DNA of 13,560 bases from a bacterium. GTDB lineage: Bacteria > Patescibacteriota > Minisyncoccia > UBA6257 > GWB1-50-10. Of the stretch, positions 1 to 6,623 are shown one piece after another. Location of the stretch: contig JAKAGX010000020.1 in assembly GCA_021825465.1 (NCBI GenBank), positions 1 through 13,560 on the forward strand. Direction: 5' to 3'. The notes beneath the pieces were generated by a model. It did not search any database. It was not told where the DNA came from and saw nothing but the letters and a program-made list of their open reading frames with translations. The position numbers and the translations under genes were made by a program. Position 1 is the stretch's first letter. Each line of letters begins with the position of its first letter.

Positions 1-1
1 T

Positions 2-376
2 TCCGATCTGGTCGGCGTACGCACGTATTTCACCGCTTGGGCTGCTTCGTTCGCTCTCATTGCCCTTATTGTGGTCGGCTATGCCTTTTCACCCCTCTTT
101 GTACCGGGGAAATCGAACAGTTTGCCGATCGCAAGCGCCGAGACGCTCAACAACGAACTTCAGGGCATGAGCATCAATATTGCTTTGAACGAGGTGAGCT
201 ATAACAATCAAGTGAACCAAACGATCGACAACACCATTACCGCGATCACGAGCAATAAAGCTCCGCATTTGAATGCCGAAGTTCTCCAGTCGGAAGGCTC
301 GAAGCTTACGACGGGTGTTTCCGTGACGTCGACGGACCAGCAGATCAACGACCTGTTAAATCAAATTTCCCAATAA
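2..376 (+). CDS. Unrecognised single-pass membrane protein, C-terminal part (5' end outside window)
   Basis: The reading frame is open from the window edge to a TAA at 374-376, so only the last 124 residues are visible. The visible part starts SDLVGVRTYF, followed by one hydrophobic segment (about residues 8-30, rich in Ala, Leu, Ile and Val). A polar tail of about 90 residues rich in Asn, Gln, Ser and Thr follows, with no cysteines and no motif I recognise. This fits a membrane anchor with an extracytoplasmic tail. The stop is 1 nt before the ATG of the next gene, which also encodes an exported protein, so the two are probably co-transcribed and translationally coupled. I cannot assign a family; a pilus-assembly or envelope role is only a guess. 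Confidence 0.7.
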   Translation, partial: SDLVGVRTYFTAWAASFALIALIVVGYAFSPLFVPGKSNSLPIASAETLNNELQGMSINIALNEVSYNNQVNQTIDNTITAITSNKAPHLNAEVLQSEGSKLTTGVSVTSTDQQINDLLNQISQ

Positions 377-377
377 G

Positions 378-1292
378 ATGTATCAATACACAAAGAAAAT
401 TTTGATCGTGACGGCGGTTATGGGGCTTGCGGGCCTTGGTTTCGCGTCGCCGGTCCTCGCCGACAGCGGCACGAGCACGAGTGCGGTCAATCAAGTTTTT
501 CAAAGCGCAAAGGATGCGCTCGATAATCTTCTTTCTGCAAAGGACGCAGGCGACGTGAGCGACGTAACGCTCCGCGTCAGCGCTTTCAATCAAGTGCTGG
601 ATCTTTCGACGGCTGAGGCGAAGGACTTCGAGCTGAAGCTCCTGACCGTCGATAAGAATGCCGATTACAACGTTTGGGTAAAGAACTCGCTGGATGGGCT
701 GACGAACGCTTTGGTTTTCTACGATTCCGAGCGCCAAACACTCGCAAGCTCTTCACCGACCCTCGACGACATCAAGTCAATGGCGTCGGATTTTAAAACG
801 TGGAGGGATAAAAACTATGTGCCCCTCTTGAACCAGCTGCAGGACTTCTTCTTGGTACGGCAGGAATTTTCCGCCATTGGGACGTCCGAAAAGAGGTTGA
901 ACAATATTCAAAGCGATCTTTCCACGCTGAACTTCTCATCGAAGAATCAAAAAGCCATCAGCGGGATGCTCGACGCGGCATCAAGCGACATCAAGGGCGC
1001 GAAAGATCTCAATAATCAAGCCTATCAATTGTTTTTAAAGAGCGACGTGGAGCCTTTGACGGCAACCTCGACCGAAGCGACATCGACCGAGGCAACCTCG
1101 ACTGAGACGGTTGCAACGTCCACTTCACCTTCCACTTCAACTGCAACTTCCACTGACACGGCAGAAAGCACCAGCACCCCTCAAATCGTATCAATCAAAG
1201 GTTTGGTCGGCGAGTCACTCAGTAAGATCAAAGACGCCTACCAAAACTTTATTGATATAAGCAATTTAGTGAGGAAATTGCTTCAGCAATAA
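378..1292 (+). CDS. Exported helical protein with TST-rich linker, unknown function
   Basis: 304 residues. The N-terminus is a classic Sec signal peptide: two lysines at 6-7, a hydrophobic core at 8-24, and a likely signal peptidase I site after VLA (residues 26-28). Residues about 35-220 look almost wholly helical (repeated Ala/Leu/Lys/Asp heptad-like spacing). Residues about 228-270 form a Thr/Ser/Ala/Glu linker that includes three tandem ATSTE units. A short helical tail ends LVRKLLQQ. Such Thr/Ser-rich spacers are common in exported proteins of Parcubacteria. The ATG is 1 nt after the upstream stop with no clear Shine-Dalgarno, which suggests coupling to the upstream membrane protein. The gene ends at a strong hairpin terminator. 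I recognise no family. Confidence 0.8.
   Translation: MYQYTKKILIVTAVMGLAGLGFASPVLADSGTSTSAVNQVFQSAKDALDNLLSAKDAGDVSDVTLRVSAFNQVLDLSTAEAKDFELKLLTVDKNADYNVWVKNSLDGLTNALVFYDSERQTLASSSPTLDDIKSMASDFKTWRDKNYVPLLNQLQDFFLVRQEFSAIGTSEKRLNNIQSDLSTLNFSSKNQKAISGMLDAASSDIKGAKDLNNQAYQLFLKSDVEPLTATSTEATSTEATSTETVATSTSPSTSTATSTDTAESTSTPQIVSIKGLVGESLSKIKDAYQNFIDISNLVRKLLQQ
1062..1106 (+). repeat. Three tandem 15-bp repeats coding ATSTE
   Basis: Three consecutive 15-bp units (1062-1076, 1077-1091, 1092-1106) each encode Ala-Thr-Ser-Thr-Glu within the linker of the exported protein. They differ by a few substitutions. The repeat length is a multiple of three, so copy-number changes would alter linker length without shifting the frame. 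Confidence 0.85.
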
Positions 1293-1310
1293 AGAAAAGT
1301 GAATAAATAA

Positions 1311-1342
1311 AACAAAAAACTCCCTATGGGGAGTTTTTTGTT
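1311..1342. terminator. Bidirectional intrinsic terminator between convergent genes
   Basis: A perfect 14-bp stem (1311-1324 with 1329-1342) closes a 4-nt TATG loop. The arms carry CTCCC/GGGAG next to six-base A and T runs, so either strand reads as a GC stem followed by a T tract. It sits 18 bp after the stop of the exported protein gene and 20 bp after the stop of the leftward HU gene, and can serve both. Confidence 0.92.
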
Positions 1343-1362
1343 AAGAAATATTCCTTAGCCTC

Positions 1363-1638
1363 CTATTTGACCGCCTCCTTCAAGAGCTTTCCGGCTCTGA
1401 ATTTCGGCTTCGTGGAAGCTGCGATCTGGATCTTTTCCCCGGTTTTCGGGTTGACGCCCATTCTGGCCGCTCTTTTTGCAACGCGGAATGTGCCGAATCC
1501 GGCGATCGCGACCTCTTCTCCTCTCGATAACGACTTTACGATCGCGTCGAAAACCGCTTCAACGGCTTCTTGAGCCTGTTTCTTGGTTTCCGTGTTTGCT
1601 GCCTTGATGACAGCTTCTACCAATCCGTCCTTTTTCAT
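1363..1638 (-). CDS. hup: HU-family DNA-binding protein
   Basis: 91 residues, the standard HU length. HU is a homodimeric nucleoid protein that bends and compacts DNA. The N-terminal helical part (MKKDGLVEAVIKAANTETKK) forms the dimer body. GFGTF at 47-51 is the conserved turn. The stretch at about 52-75 (RVAKRAARMGVNPKTGEKI) is the beta-arm, with the Pro of the VNP motif at 64 that intercalates into DNA. The C-terminal helix FRAGKLLKEAV is typical. The ATG at 1638 is preceded by an A-rich tract without a Shine-Dalgarno. An extended -10 promoter lies about 40 bp upstream, and the gene ends at the shared terminator. I see no sign that separates HU from IHF subunits beyond its closer fit to HU. 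Confidence 0.96.
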   Translation of the reverse strand: MKKDGLVEAVIKAANTETKKQAQEAVEAVFDAIVKSLSRGEEVAIAGFGTFRVAKRAARMGVNPKTGEKIQIAASTKPKFRAGKLLKEAVK

Positions 1639-1678
1639 GGTTGTTTTTTACTTAGCGACCTTTCCGTTCTTCGAAACC

Positions 1679-1687
1679 ATTATAACA
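1679..1687 (-). promoter_or_regulatory. Extended -10 promoter of the HU gene
   Basis: The minus strand reads TGTTATAAT, a consensus TATAAT with the TGn extension. I see no convincing -35, as is usual for extended -10 promoters. The predicted start near 1672 gives a leader of about 34 nt. Confidence 0.65.
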
Positions 1688-1732
1688 AATATACCTCTAC
1701 ATTACTACATAATTTAACTATCGGCGGGAAAA

Positions 1733-1863
1733 GCTCGTTGGTTCGAGAAAACCGTTTCGGAGTCCGAGCGGGCACGGCGCCCCCGTGGGTGCGAGCGAGG
1801 ACGAGAACGAGCGCAGTCCGCCGGTTGGGGCGGACTGGCGCGTGTTTTCGAGGATTAACGAGC
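1733..1863. repeat. Palindromic element copy 1 (HU-rny spacer)
   Basis: This GC-rich 131-bp segment has inverted ends: GCTCGTT at 1733-1739 and AACGAGC at 1857-1863, continued inward by AGAAAA opposite TTTTCG. Inside are a 9-bp hairpin (1814-1822 with 1829-1837, 6-nt loop) and a CACGG/CCGTG stem. The stretch 1746-1774 matches 11976-12004 inside the cysteine desulfurase gene at 26 of 29 positions, including 18 identical bases (TCGGAGTCCGAGCGGGCA), and 1841-1850 matches 12075-12084 at 9 of 10. It begins 8 bp past the rny stop. It is probably a non-coding mobile palindromic unit that may also shape the rny mRNA 3' end. Confidence 0.72.
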
Positions 1864-1871
1864 CTTTTCGC

Positions 1872-3389
1872 CTACCTCGCGTACTCCACCGCCCGCACCT
1901 CACGGATGACGGTTACCTTGATCTCGCCGGGGTATTGGACGTCCGATTGGATCTTGTTGGATATCTTCTTTGCGAGTTCCAGGGCTCCAAAATCGTCGAT
2001 CTTCTCGGGGACGACGAAAACTCTGACTTCCCGTCCTGCCGAAACGGCATACGATTGTTTGACCCCTTCGAAGCTGCCGACCGCCTTTTCGATGTCTTCC
2101 AGTCTCTTGATGTATTTTTCGAGCGTATCGCGCCGAGCGCCGGGCCGCGCCGCGGAAATGACATCTGCTGCCGCGACGAGGTACGATTCCGGCGTCGCAT
2201 ACGGGTATTCTTCGTGGTGCGATTCCATGGCTTGGATGACGTTTTCAGCAATGCCGTACTTCTTCAAGAGTTTTCTGCCGATCTCAACGTGCGTTCCTTC
2301 CACTTCATGGTCGACGGCTTTCCCGATGTCGTGAAGAAGGGCCCCCTTCTTTGCGACATCGACGTTCAGGTGGAGTTCGGTTGCCATCATGCTGGCGATG
2401 TGCGCCATTTCAACCGAGTGGAGCAGTACGTTTTGGCCGTAGCTCGTCCTGAAATTCAATCTGCCGAGGAGATTCACGATTTCTTTTGGAAGGTCCAAAA
2501 TGCCGACTTCGTATGCCGCCTCTTCTCCTATCTTTTGTATCCTTTGTTCGAGTTCTTGGCGCGCTTCCTCGACTTTCTCTTCGATCTTTGCGGGGTGGAT
2601 CCTGCCGTCCTTGATGAGCTTTTCGAGCGCCATTTTGGCGAGTTCGCGTCGCATCGGATCGAATGACGAAAGGACCACGTTCTCCGGCGTTTCGTCCACG
2701 ATGACCTCAACGCCGGTCAAGCGCTCGAAGGCCCGGATATTCCTCCCTTCTTTTCCGATGATCTTCGCTTTGATGTCTTCGTCGGGGAGATTCACGACGG
2801 AGGTCGTCACATCGGCGATCGCGTTCCTCGAATACCGCTGGATCGCTGTCGTGATGATCTCGTTCGCTTTCTTTTCTATTTCTTCTTCGCGCTCGCGTTC
2901 GAGTTTGGCGAGCGACGTTGCGAGGTCTTGTTTTGCGGATGTTTCGATCTCTTCGAACATCGCTTTCCGCGCTTCCTCCCTCGTGAGCCCCGAAACCTTT
3001 TCAAGCTCGCCGACGGCGCGCTCGCGGAGATGTTCCACGTCATTTTCCTTTTCTTTGATCTCGTTCTCTTTTGACTTCAGCGATTTTTCGCCGTTGTCCA
3101 GTTCCCGAAGTTTTTGATCGAGCAGGTCCTCGCGCTTCAAGAGGCGTTCTTCGAGCTGCCGGAGTTCCTGTTTCCGGTCGCGCTCTTCCTTGTTGGCGTT
3201 CTCGAGGATCGAGGAGGCCCTATCCTTCGCTTCGACGACGATCTCTTTTGCTTCCGACTTTGCGGATTCAAGTTCCGCCTCTGCTTTTTTCTCGAGTGAG
3301 TTTTGAAGACGCTTGGCGATTGAAACCCGAACGCCGTATCCGATTGCCAAACCTGCAACAATGCCCACAATCCAGGGGATGAGTTCCAT
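1872..3389 (-). CDS. rny: Ribonuclease Y
   Basis: 505 residues, close to the usual 510-520. RNase Y is a membrane-anchored endoribonuclease that starts mRNA decay. Residues 1-20 form the N-terminal membrane anchor. About 25-180 is a long charged coiled coil rich in Glu, Lys and Arg. The KH RNA-binding domain contains GKEGRNIRAFE at 212-222. The HD phosphohydrolase domain has its metal-binding LLHDIGK with His353-Asp354, an upstream LLHSVEMAHIA around 322-332, and SHHEEYP at 390-396. The C-terminal region ends in VEYAR. The ATG at 3389 gives the expected membrane anchor right at the start. No Shine-Dalgarno is evident. The gene is divergent from gpmI and followed by palindromic element copy 1. 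Confidence 0.97.
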   Translation of the reverse strand: MELIPWIVGIVAGLAIGYGVRVSIAKRLQNSLEKKAEAELESAKSEAKEIVVEAKDRASSILENANKEERDRKQELRQLEERLLKREDLLDQKLRELDNGEKSLKSKENEIKEKENDVEHLRERAVGELEKVSGLTREEARKAMFEEIETSAKQDLATSLAKLEREREEEIEKKANEIITTAIQRYSRNAIADVTTSVVNLPDEDIKAKIIGKEGRNIRAFERLTGVEVIVDETPENVVLSSFDPMRRELAKMALEKLIKDGRIHPAKIEEKVEEARQELEQRIQKIGEEAAYEVGILDLPKEIVNLLGRLNFRTSYGQNVLLHSVEMAHIASMMATELHLNVDVAKKGALLHDIGKAVDHEVEGTHVEIGRKLLKKYGIAENVIQAMESHHEEYPYATPESYLVAAADVISAARPGARRDTLEKYIKRLEDIEKAVGSFEGVKQSYAVSAGREVRVFVVPEKIDDFGALELAKKISNKIQSDVQYPGEIKVTVIREVRAVEYAR

Positions 3390-3436
3390 AGGTGAAAAAA
3401 TTTATTCTTTTGATGTCCATCGACTTTATGGTTCCT

Positions 3437-3465
3437 ATTATATTAGAATTGAATCGATGAAGCAA
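3437..3465 (-). promoter_or_regulatory. Promoter of rny
   Basis: The minus strand has a perfect -10 TATAAT (3442-3437) and a weak -35 TTGCTT (3465-3460) with a 17-bp spacer. The -35 lies inside the first codons of the divergent gpmI gene. The predicted transcription start near 3430 gives a leader of about 41 nt. Confidence 0.6.
3439..3444 (+). promoter_or_regulatory. Possible -10 box of gpmI
   Basis: The plus strand reads TATATT 12 nt before the gpmI ATG, overlapping the -10 of the divergent rny promoter. No clear -35 is visible. If used, transcription would start about 6 nt before the start codon, leaving almost no leader. Confidence 0.4.
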
Positions 3466-5013
3466 ACGCTGGTTTTGGTCGTTCTCGACGGATGGGGGGT
3501 CGGGAATCTCGATGAATCGAACCCGATTTACAAAGCGGATCCGAAAACCATCGGTTTTATGCGGTCGAATTTCCCCTGCGGAGCCCTCCAAGCCTCCGGA
3601 ATGTCGGTCGGTTTGCCGTACGACGAAGAGGGGAACAGCGAGGTCGGGCATGTGACGATAGGGGCCGGCCGCGTTCCGTGGGAACACTTTCCGAAGATTT
3701 CTTCCGCCGTGGAGGACGGGAGCTTTATTAAAAATAAAGTTCTTGTGTCGGCGATCGATTGGGTGAATGAACGGAAGTCGCGTTTGCATCTCGTGGGGCT
3801 CCTGACGGAATCGAATGTCCACGCATCGCTCAAGCATCTCGAGGCGCTCATTAAAATGGCGCGCGACGGCGGCGTTCAAAATCTTTCCCTTCATCTTTTT
3901 TCCGACGGGCGGGACAGCGCCCCTCGTTCGTTTTCCAATCTCCTTCTGCAGTTGTCGCGGGATACCGGCATTGATGCTTCGAAGATGCTTGCGAGCGTTT
4001 CGGGCCGGTACTATGCCATGGATCGCGACAAGCATTGGGATCGCACCGAAAAGGTCTATCGCGTTTTGACGGGCGAAACCGCCCCGGTTGCCGCGGCGGG
4101 AGAAGTTGCGGCGCGGGCCTATGATAAGAATCTCAACGATGAATATTTGGAGCCGTCGGCGGTAGGGGAGCCTCATCCGATTGCGGATAACGATGCCGTC
4201 ATTTTCTTCAATTTCCGCGAAGATCGAATGCGGCAGATCGTGGGGGCTTTTGCCGATCCGAATTTCAAAAACTTCAGGGTGAAAACGTTCGAGCATCTCT
4301 ATCTTGCGACCATGACGAACTACGACCGGTCGTTCCAGGTGCCCGTCGCTTTCCCCGATACCTTGGTGCAGAAAACATTGGGTGAAGTGCTCGCCGAGGC
4401 GGGAAAAATGCAGCTTCGGATCGCGGAGACGGAAAAATACGCGCACGTCACCTATTTTTTCAACGGCCTTCGCGAGCCGCCGTTTCCCAACGAGTACCGC
4501 GTCCTCATTCCGTCGCAAGGCATCATTCATCACGACGATCATCCGGAGATGATGGCGCACCCGATCACCGATCGCGTCATTGCTGCTTTGGGGGAAGGAA
4601 CGTTCGATTTTATTTTGGTGAACTATGCGAACGCCGACATGGTCGCACACACCGGCAACTACGAGGCGACCAAGGCAGCCGTGACGGTCATCGACAACGA
4701 ATTAAAGCGGCTCATCGGAACTTCTTTGCCTTTGGGGCACGTGGTCATGGTGACGTCGGATCACGGGAACGCGGAGGTGCTTTTGGATCTGAAGACCGGG
4801 GAACCGGAAACCAAGCACGATCCGAGTCCCGTGCCGTTCTATTTGGTGGGAAAGCAATTCAAGAAACGAACGCCGACGCCGGTTTTGACGCCGCTTCCCG
4901 TCATTGGTATGCTCTCCGACGTTGCGCCGACGGCCCTCGATCTTCTGCGGATACCGAAACCGAAAGAGATGACCGGCCAAAGTCTGCTTCCGGAACTTTT
5001 GGAAGAGATGTAA
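3457..5013 (+). CDS. gpmI: 2,3-bisphosphoglycerate-independent phosphoglycerate mutase
   Basis: 518 residues, normal for this enzyme, which interconverts 3- and 2-phosphoglycerate in glycolysis using two metal ions and a phosphoserine. The start MKQTLVLVVLDGWGVG carries metal-binding Asp11. GNSEVGH holds the catalytic Ser61. The inserted phosphotransferase domain shows SDGRD, SGRYYAMDRDKHWDR and FFNFREDRMRQI. The C-terminal phosphatase-like half has ETEKYAHVTYFFNG, NADMVAHTG, TSDHGNAE and KHDPSPVPF, which supply the second set of metal ligands. An upstream in-frame extension is possible, but the ATG at 3457 places the conserved LVVLDGWG correctly. There is no Shine-Dalgarno. The gene is followed at once by the tRNA-Pro-derived repeat region. 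Confidence 0.97.
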   Translation: MKQTLVLVVLDGWGVGNLDESNPIYKADPKTIGFMRSNFPCGALQASGMSVGLPYDEEGNSEVGHVTIGAGRVPWEHFPKISSAVEDGSFIKNKVLVSAIDWVNERKSRLHLVGLLTESNVHASLKHLEALIKMARDGGVQNLSLHLFSDGRDSAPRSFSNLLLQLSRDTGIDASKMLASVSGRYYAMDRDKHWDRTEKVYRVLTGETAPVAAAGEVAARAYDKNLNDEYLEPSAVGEPHPIADNDAVIFFNFREDRMRQIVGAFADPNFKNFRVKTFEHLYLATMTNYDRSFQVPVAFPDTLVQKTLGEVLAEAGKMQLRIAETEKYAHVTYFFNGLREPPFPNEYRVLIPSQGIIHHDDHPEMMAHPITDRVIAALGEGTFDFILVNYANADMVAHTGNYEATKAAVTVIDNELKRLIGTSLPLGHVVMVTSDHGNAEVLLDLKTGEPETKHDPSPVPFYLVGKQFKKRTPTPVLTPLPVIGMLSDVAPTALDLLRIPKPKEMTGQSLLPELLEEM

Positions 5014-5016
5014 AAA

Positions 5017-5142
5017 TTTTGTCGGGGCGCCCAGAGTTGAACGTCGCTCGCTGACGCTTGCTCCCTAACACCTTGCGGTTTTAGTGTTTCCACTGCGGGA
5101 AACCTCTCGGTTTCCCGACCCCTTCCCAGTTCAAATCTGGGC
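5017..5142 (-). repeat. tRNA-Pro-derived direct and inverted repeats framing a foldable segment
   Basis: Positions 5017-5042 repeat the 3' end of tRNA-Pro (5161-5186) with one mismatch, offset by 144 bp. Positions 5126-5142 carry the same T-arm in the opposite orientation. On the minus strand the two form a 14-bp outer stem with one mismatch (5142-5129 with 5042-5029). Inside are an 8-bp hairpin with a GAGA tetraloop (5097-5116), a hairpin CTAAAACC/GGTGTTAG with a GCAA tetraloop and one mismatch, and a short CGTC/GACG stem. It lies directly downstream of tRNA-Pro on the transcribed strand. It could be an integration footprint, a palindromic mobile unit or a structured RNA; the sequence does not decide. 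Confidence 0.65.
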
Positions 5143-5165
5143 ACAGATAAGGTGAATATGTTTTG

Positions 5166-5236
5166 TCGGGGCGCCCAGATTTGAACTGGAACTAAATCCT
5201 CCCAAAGGACTCGTGCTACCGTTACACTACGCCCCG
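5166..5236 (-). tRNA. tRNA-Pro (TGG)
   Basis: On the minus strand a 71-nt cloverleaf can be drawn: acceptor CGGGGCG with CGCCCCG, D-arm GTGT/GCAC, anticodon stem AGTCC/GGATT with loop TTTGGGA (anticodon TGG), and T-arm TCCAG/CTGGG with loop TTCAAAT. The discriminator is A. No CCA follows, so it must be added after transcription. The CGGGG start is typical of bacterial tRNA-Pro. The gene is expressed leftward from a consensus-spaced promoter at 5248-5276. Confidence 0.95.
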
Positions 5237-5242
5237 AATTCA

Positions 5243-5271
5243 TTTACATTCTAGGCAAAAGTGGGTATATT
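5243..5271 (+). promoter_or_regulatory. Promoter of tRNA-Arg
   Basis: The plus strand has -35 TTTACA (5243-5248), a 17-bp spacer and -10 TATATT (5266-5271). The predicted start near 5278 leaves a leader of about 29 nt before tRNA-Arg. It occupies nearly the same DNA as the leftward tRNA-Pro promoter. Confidence 0.75.
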
Positions 5272-5276
5272 GTAAA
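5248..5276 (-). promoter_or_regulatory. Promoter of tRNA-Pro
   Basis: The minus strand has -35 TTTACA (5276-5271), a 17-bp spacer and -10 TAGAAT (5253-5248). The predicted start is near 5241, about 5 nt before the mature tRNA. Each of its hexamers overlaps the opposite-type hexamer of the plus-strand promoter of tRNA-Arg. Confidence 0.75.
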
Positions 5277-5306
5277 ACAGATTTCAAGCCCTAAGAGGCT
5301 TCAATT

Positions 5307-5378
5307 CCCCTCGTAGCTCAATGGATAGAGCAGAGCTCTTCTAAGGCTTTGATGTGGGTTCGATTCCTACCGAGGGGA
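5307..5378 (+). tRNA. tRNA-Arg (TCT)
   Basis: A 72-nt cloverleaf: acceptor CCCCTCG with CGAGGGG, D-arm GCTC/GAGC, anticodon stem GAGCT/GGCTT (two wobble pairs) with loop CTTCTAA (anticodon TCT, reads AGA/AGG), and T-arm GTGGG/CCTAC with loop TTCGATT. The discriminator is A and CCA is not encoded. About 35 nt downstream, 5411-5420 carries an inverted copy of its T-loop region (GGAATCGAAC). The DUF4015 gene starts 53 nt after the tRNA with no promoter that I can see, so the two may share a transcript. Confidence 0.95.
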
Positions 5379-5431
5379 CATGTTTAGGTCTTCATAAAGA
5401 TCCGAAGGTTGGAATCGAACGGAACTCCTGC

Positions 5432-6547
5432 ATGAAAAAAGATTCCTGGGTAAATTTCGCAGTACTTATTGCAAGCATCGCTCTTGTTGTTTTTGGTTTC
5501 CGGAGCGCTGCACCCTCGTCGCCCGCGCCGGAAGTGACGTCGGCGCCCGCCGCATCGACGAGCACGCCGCCCGTCGCCGAAACTTCGACCGTCGGCATAT
5601 CGCCTTCCGACGTTCGCGCGGTGTATCTTACTGCAGCGACGGTTTCCGTTCCCTCGAATGTCCGCGCGATGATCCAGCTCGTCAAGTCAACGCGATTGAA
5701 TGCCGTTGTGATCAACGTGAAGGACGGCGACGGAACGTATGTGGGGCCCGGCATGAAACGCGTCGTCGATGAATTCCATCAAAACGGCATCTATACCATC
5801 GCCCGCATCGTTGTCTTTCAAGACAATGCGATGGCGAAAGAACACCCCGAGCTTGCGCTCCGCGATACGTCGGGGGGATTGTGGTCGGCCGGCGGCGGAC
5901 CCTCATATTGGGTCGACCCCGCAAGCCATTTGGTGTGGGACGCGAATGTCGCGGCTGCCGTCGGAGCTTTGAAGCTCGGCTTCGACGAAGTGAATTTCGA
6001 TTACATTCGTTTTCCTTCGGGGAGCATTCAATCGGCCGTCTATCCGGTCTACGACGGCATGTCTTCCATGTCCGGCATCATCGACCAGTTCTTCAGCTAC
6101 CTTACGTCGCACATCCGCGATGTATATCCCAAGGCCGTCCTTTCGGCCGACCTCTTTGCGTACAGTTTTGTGAAGGATAGCGGGTTGGGGATCGGCCAGC
6201 ACGTCGCGGAAGCCGCGAAATATTTCAATGTCATCGATCCCATGGTTTACCCCTCGCTCTATACGCCCGGCAATTTCGGTTTTCCAAATCCCGCCGAGGA
6301 GCCGTACCAAGTCGTTTACCAGACGCTCGAAGACGGCAAAAAACTGATGCCTGCAAGTTCGACCGTGATCGTCCGGCCGTGGATCCAAGATTTCACGCTC
6401 GGCGTGCCGCCGTACGACGCGACGATGGTGGATGACGAAATAAGCGCCGTTCGCGATGCCGGCTACGGCGACACGTGGATGGCGTGGAATCCCGCGAACT
6501 CATACGACCCGACGCCCTTCCTTTCGACTTCCTCTGCTCCCCAATAA
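5432..6547 (+). CDS. DUF4015 putative glycoside hydrolase, membrane-anchored
   Basis: 371 residues. Residues 7-23 form an N-terminal membrane anchor or uncleaved signal. About 26-58 is a Pro/Ala/Ser/Thr linker. The rest matches the DUF4015 putative glycosyl-hydrolase TIM-barrel domain: VRAVYLTAATVSVPSNV at 61-77, LNAVVINVKDGDG at 89-101, and GFDEVNFDYIRFPS at 183-196, the family's most recognisable motif, whose acidic residues are likely catalytic. DPMVYPSLY and VRPWIQDF follow. It probably acts outside the membrane on a cell-envelope or external polysaccharide; the substrate is unknown. The ATG at 5432 gives the correct anchor; an in-frame extension would run into tRNA-Arg and is rejected. 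A weak GGAA precedes the start. Confidence 0.9.
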   Translation: MKKDSWVNFAVLIASIALVVFGFRSAAPSSPAPEVTSAPAASTSTPPVAETSTVGISPSDVRAVYLTAATVSVPSNVRAMIQLVKSTRLNAVVINVKDGDGTYVGPGMKRVVDEFHQNGIYTIARIVVFQDNAMAKEHPELALRDTSGGLWSAGGGPSYWVDPASHLVWDANVAAAVGALKLGFDEVNFDYIRFPSGSIQSAVYPVYDGMSSMSGIIDQFFSYLTSHIRDVYPKAVLSADLFAYSFVKDSGLGIGQHVAEAAKYFNVIDPMVYPSLYTPGNFGFPNPAEEPYQVVYQTLEDGKKLMPASSTVIVRPWIQDFTLGVPPYDATMVDDEISAVRDAGYGDTWMAWNPANSYDPTPFLSTSSAPQ

Positions 6548-6587
6548 TAAAACAACTCATCTTCATTAATTTCCGGGGATATAAAAT

Positions 6588-6611
6588 TCAAAACGCGTCC
6601 GTAAAGGACGC
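6588..6611 (-). terminator. Intrinsic terminator of tRNA-Phe
   Basis: On the minus strand GCGTCC and GGACGC pair across a 5-nt loop (6595-6611), followed by GTTTTGAA and further T-rich sequence. It lies 12 nt past the tRNA-Phe 3' end. The plus strand has only a weak T stretch, so it serves the leftward tRNA better than the DUF4015 gene. Confidence 0.7.
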
Positions 6612-6623
6612 ATTTCGAATTTG

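Noticed and set aside
1062..1160. CRISPR-like or regulatory repeat
   Set aside because: The 15-bp units code a Thr/Ser linker in frame and have no spacers.
1785..2666. 293-codon and other long frames antisense to rny
   Set aside because: Shadow frames of a high-GC third-position gene; they cross the palindromic element and have no domain signature.
3268..4650. 460-codon open frame antisense to gpmI
   Set aside because: It mirrors the gpmI codons, its residues are Arg/His-rich without any family motif, and gpmI itself is unmistakable.
5021..5142. A second complete tRNA downstream of tRNA-Pro
   Set aside because: Only the 3' acceptor and T-arm are copied; no D-arm or anticodon arm can be drawn.
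5354..5431. N-terminal extension of the DUF4015 protein
   Set aside because: The upstream in-frame start lies inside tRNA-Arg; ATG 5432 gives a normal membrane anchor.
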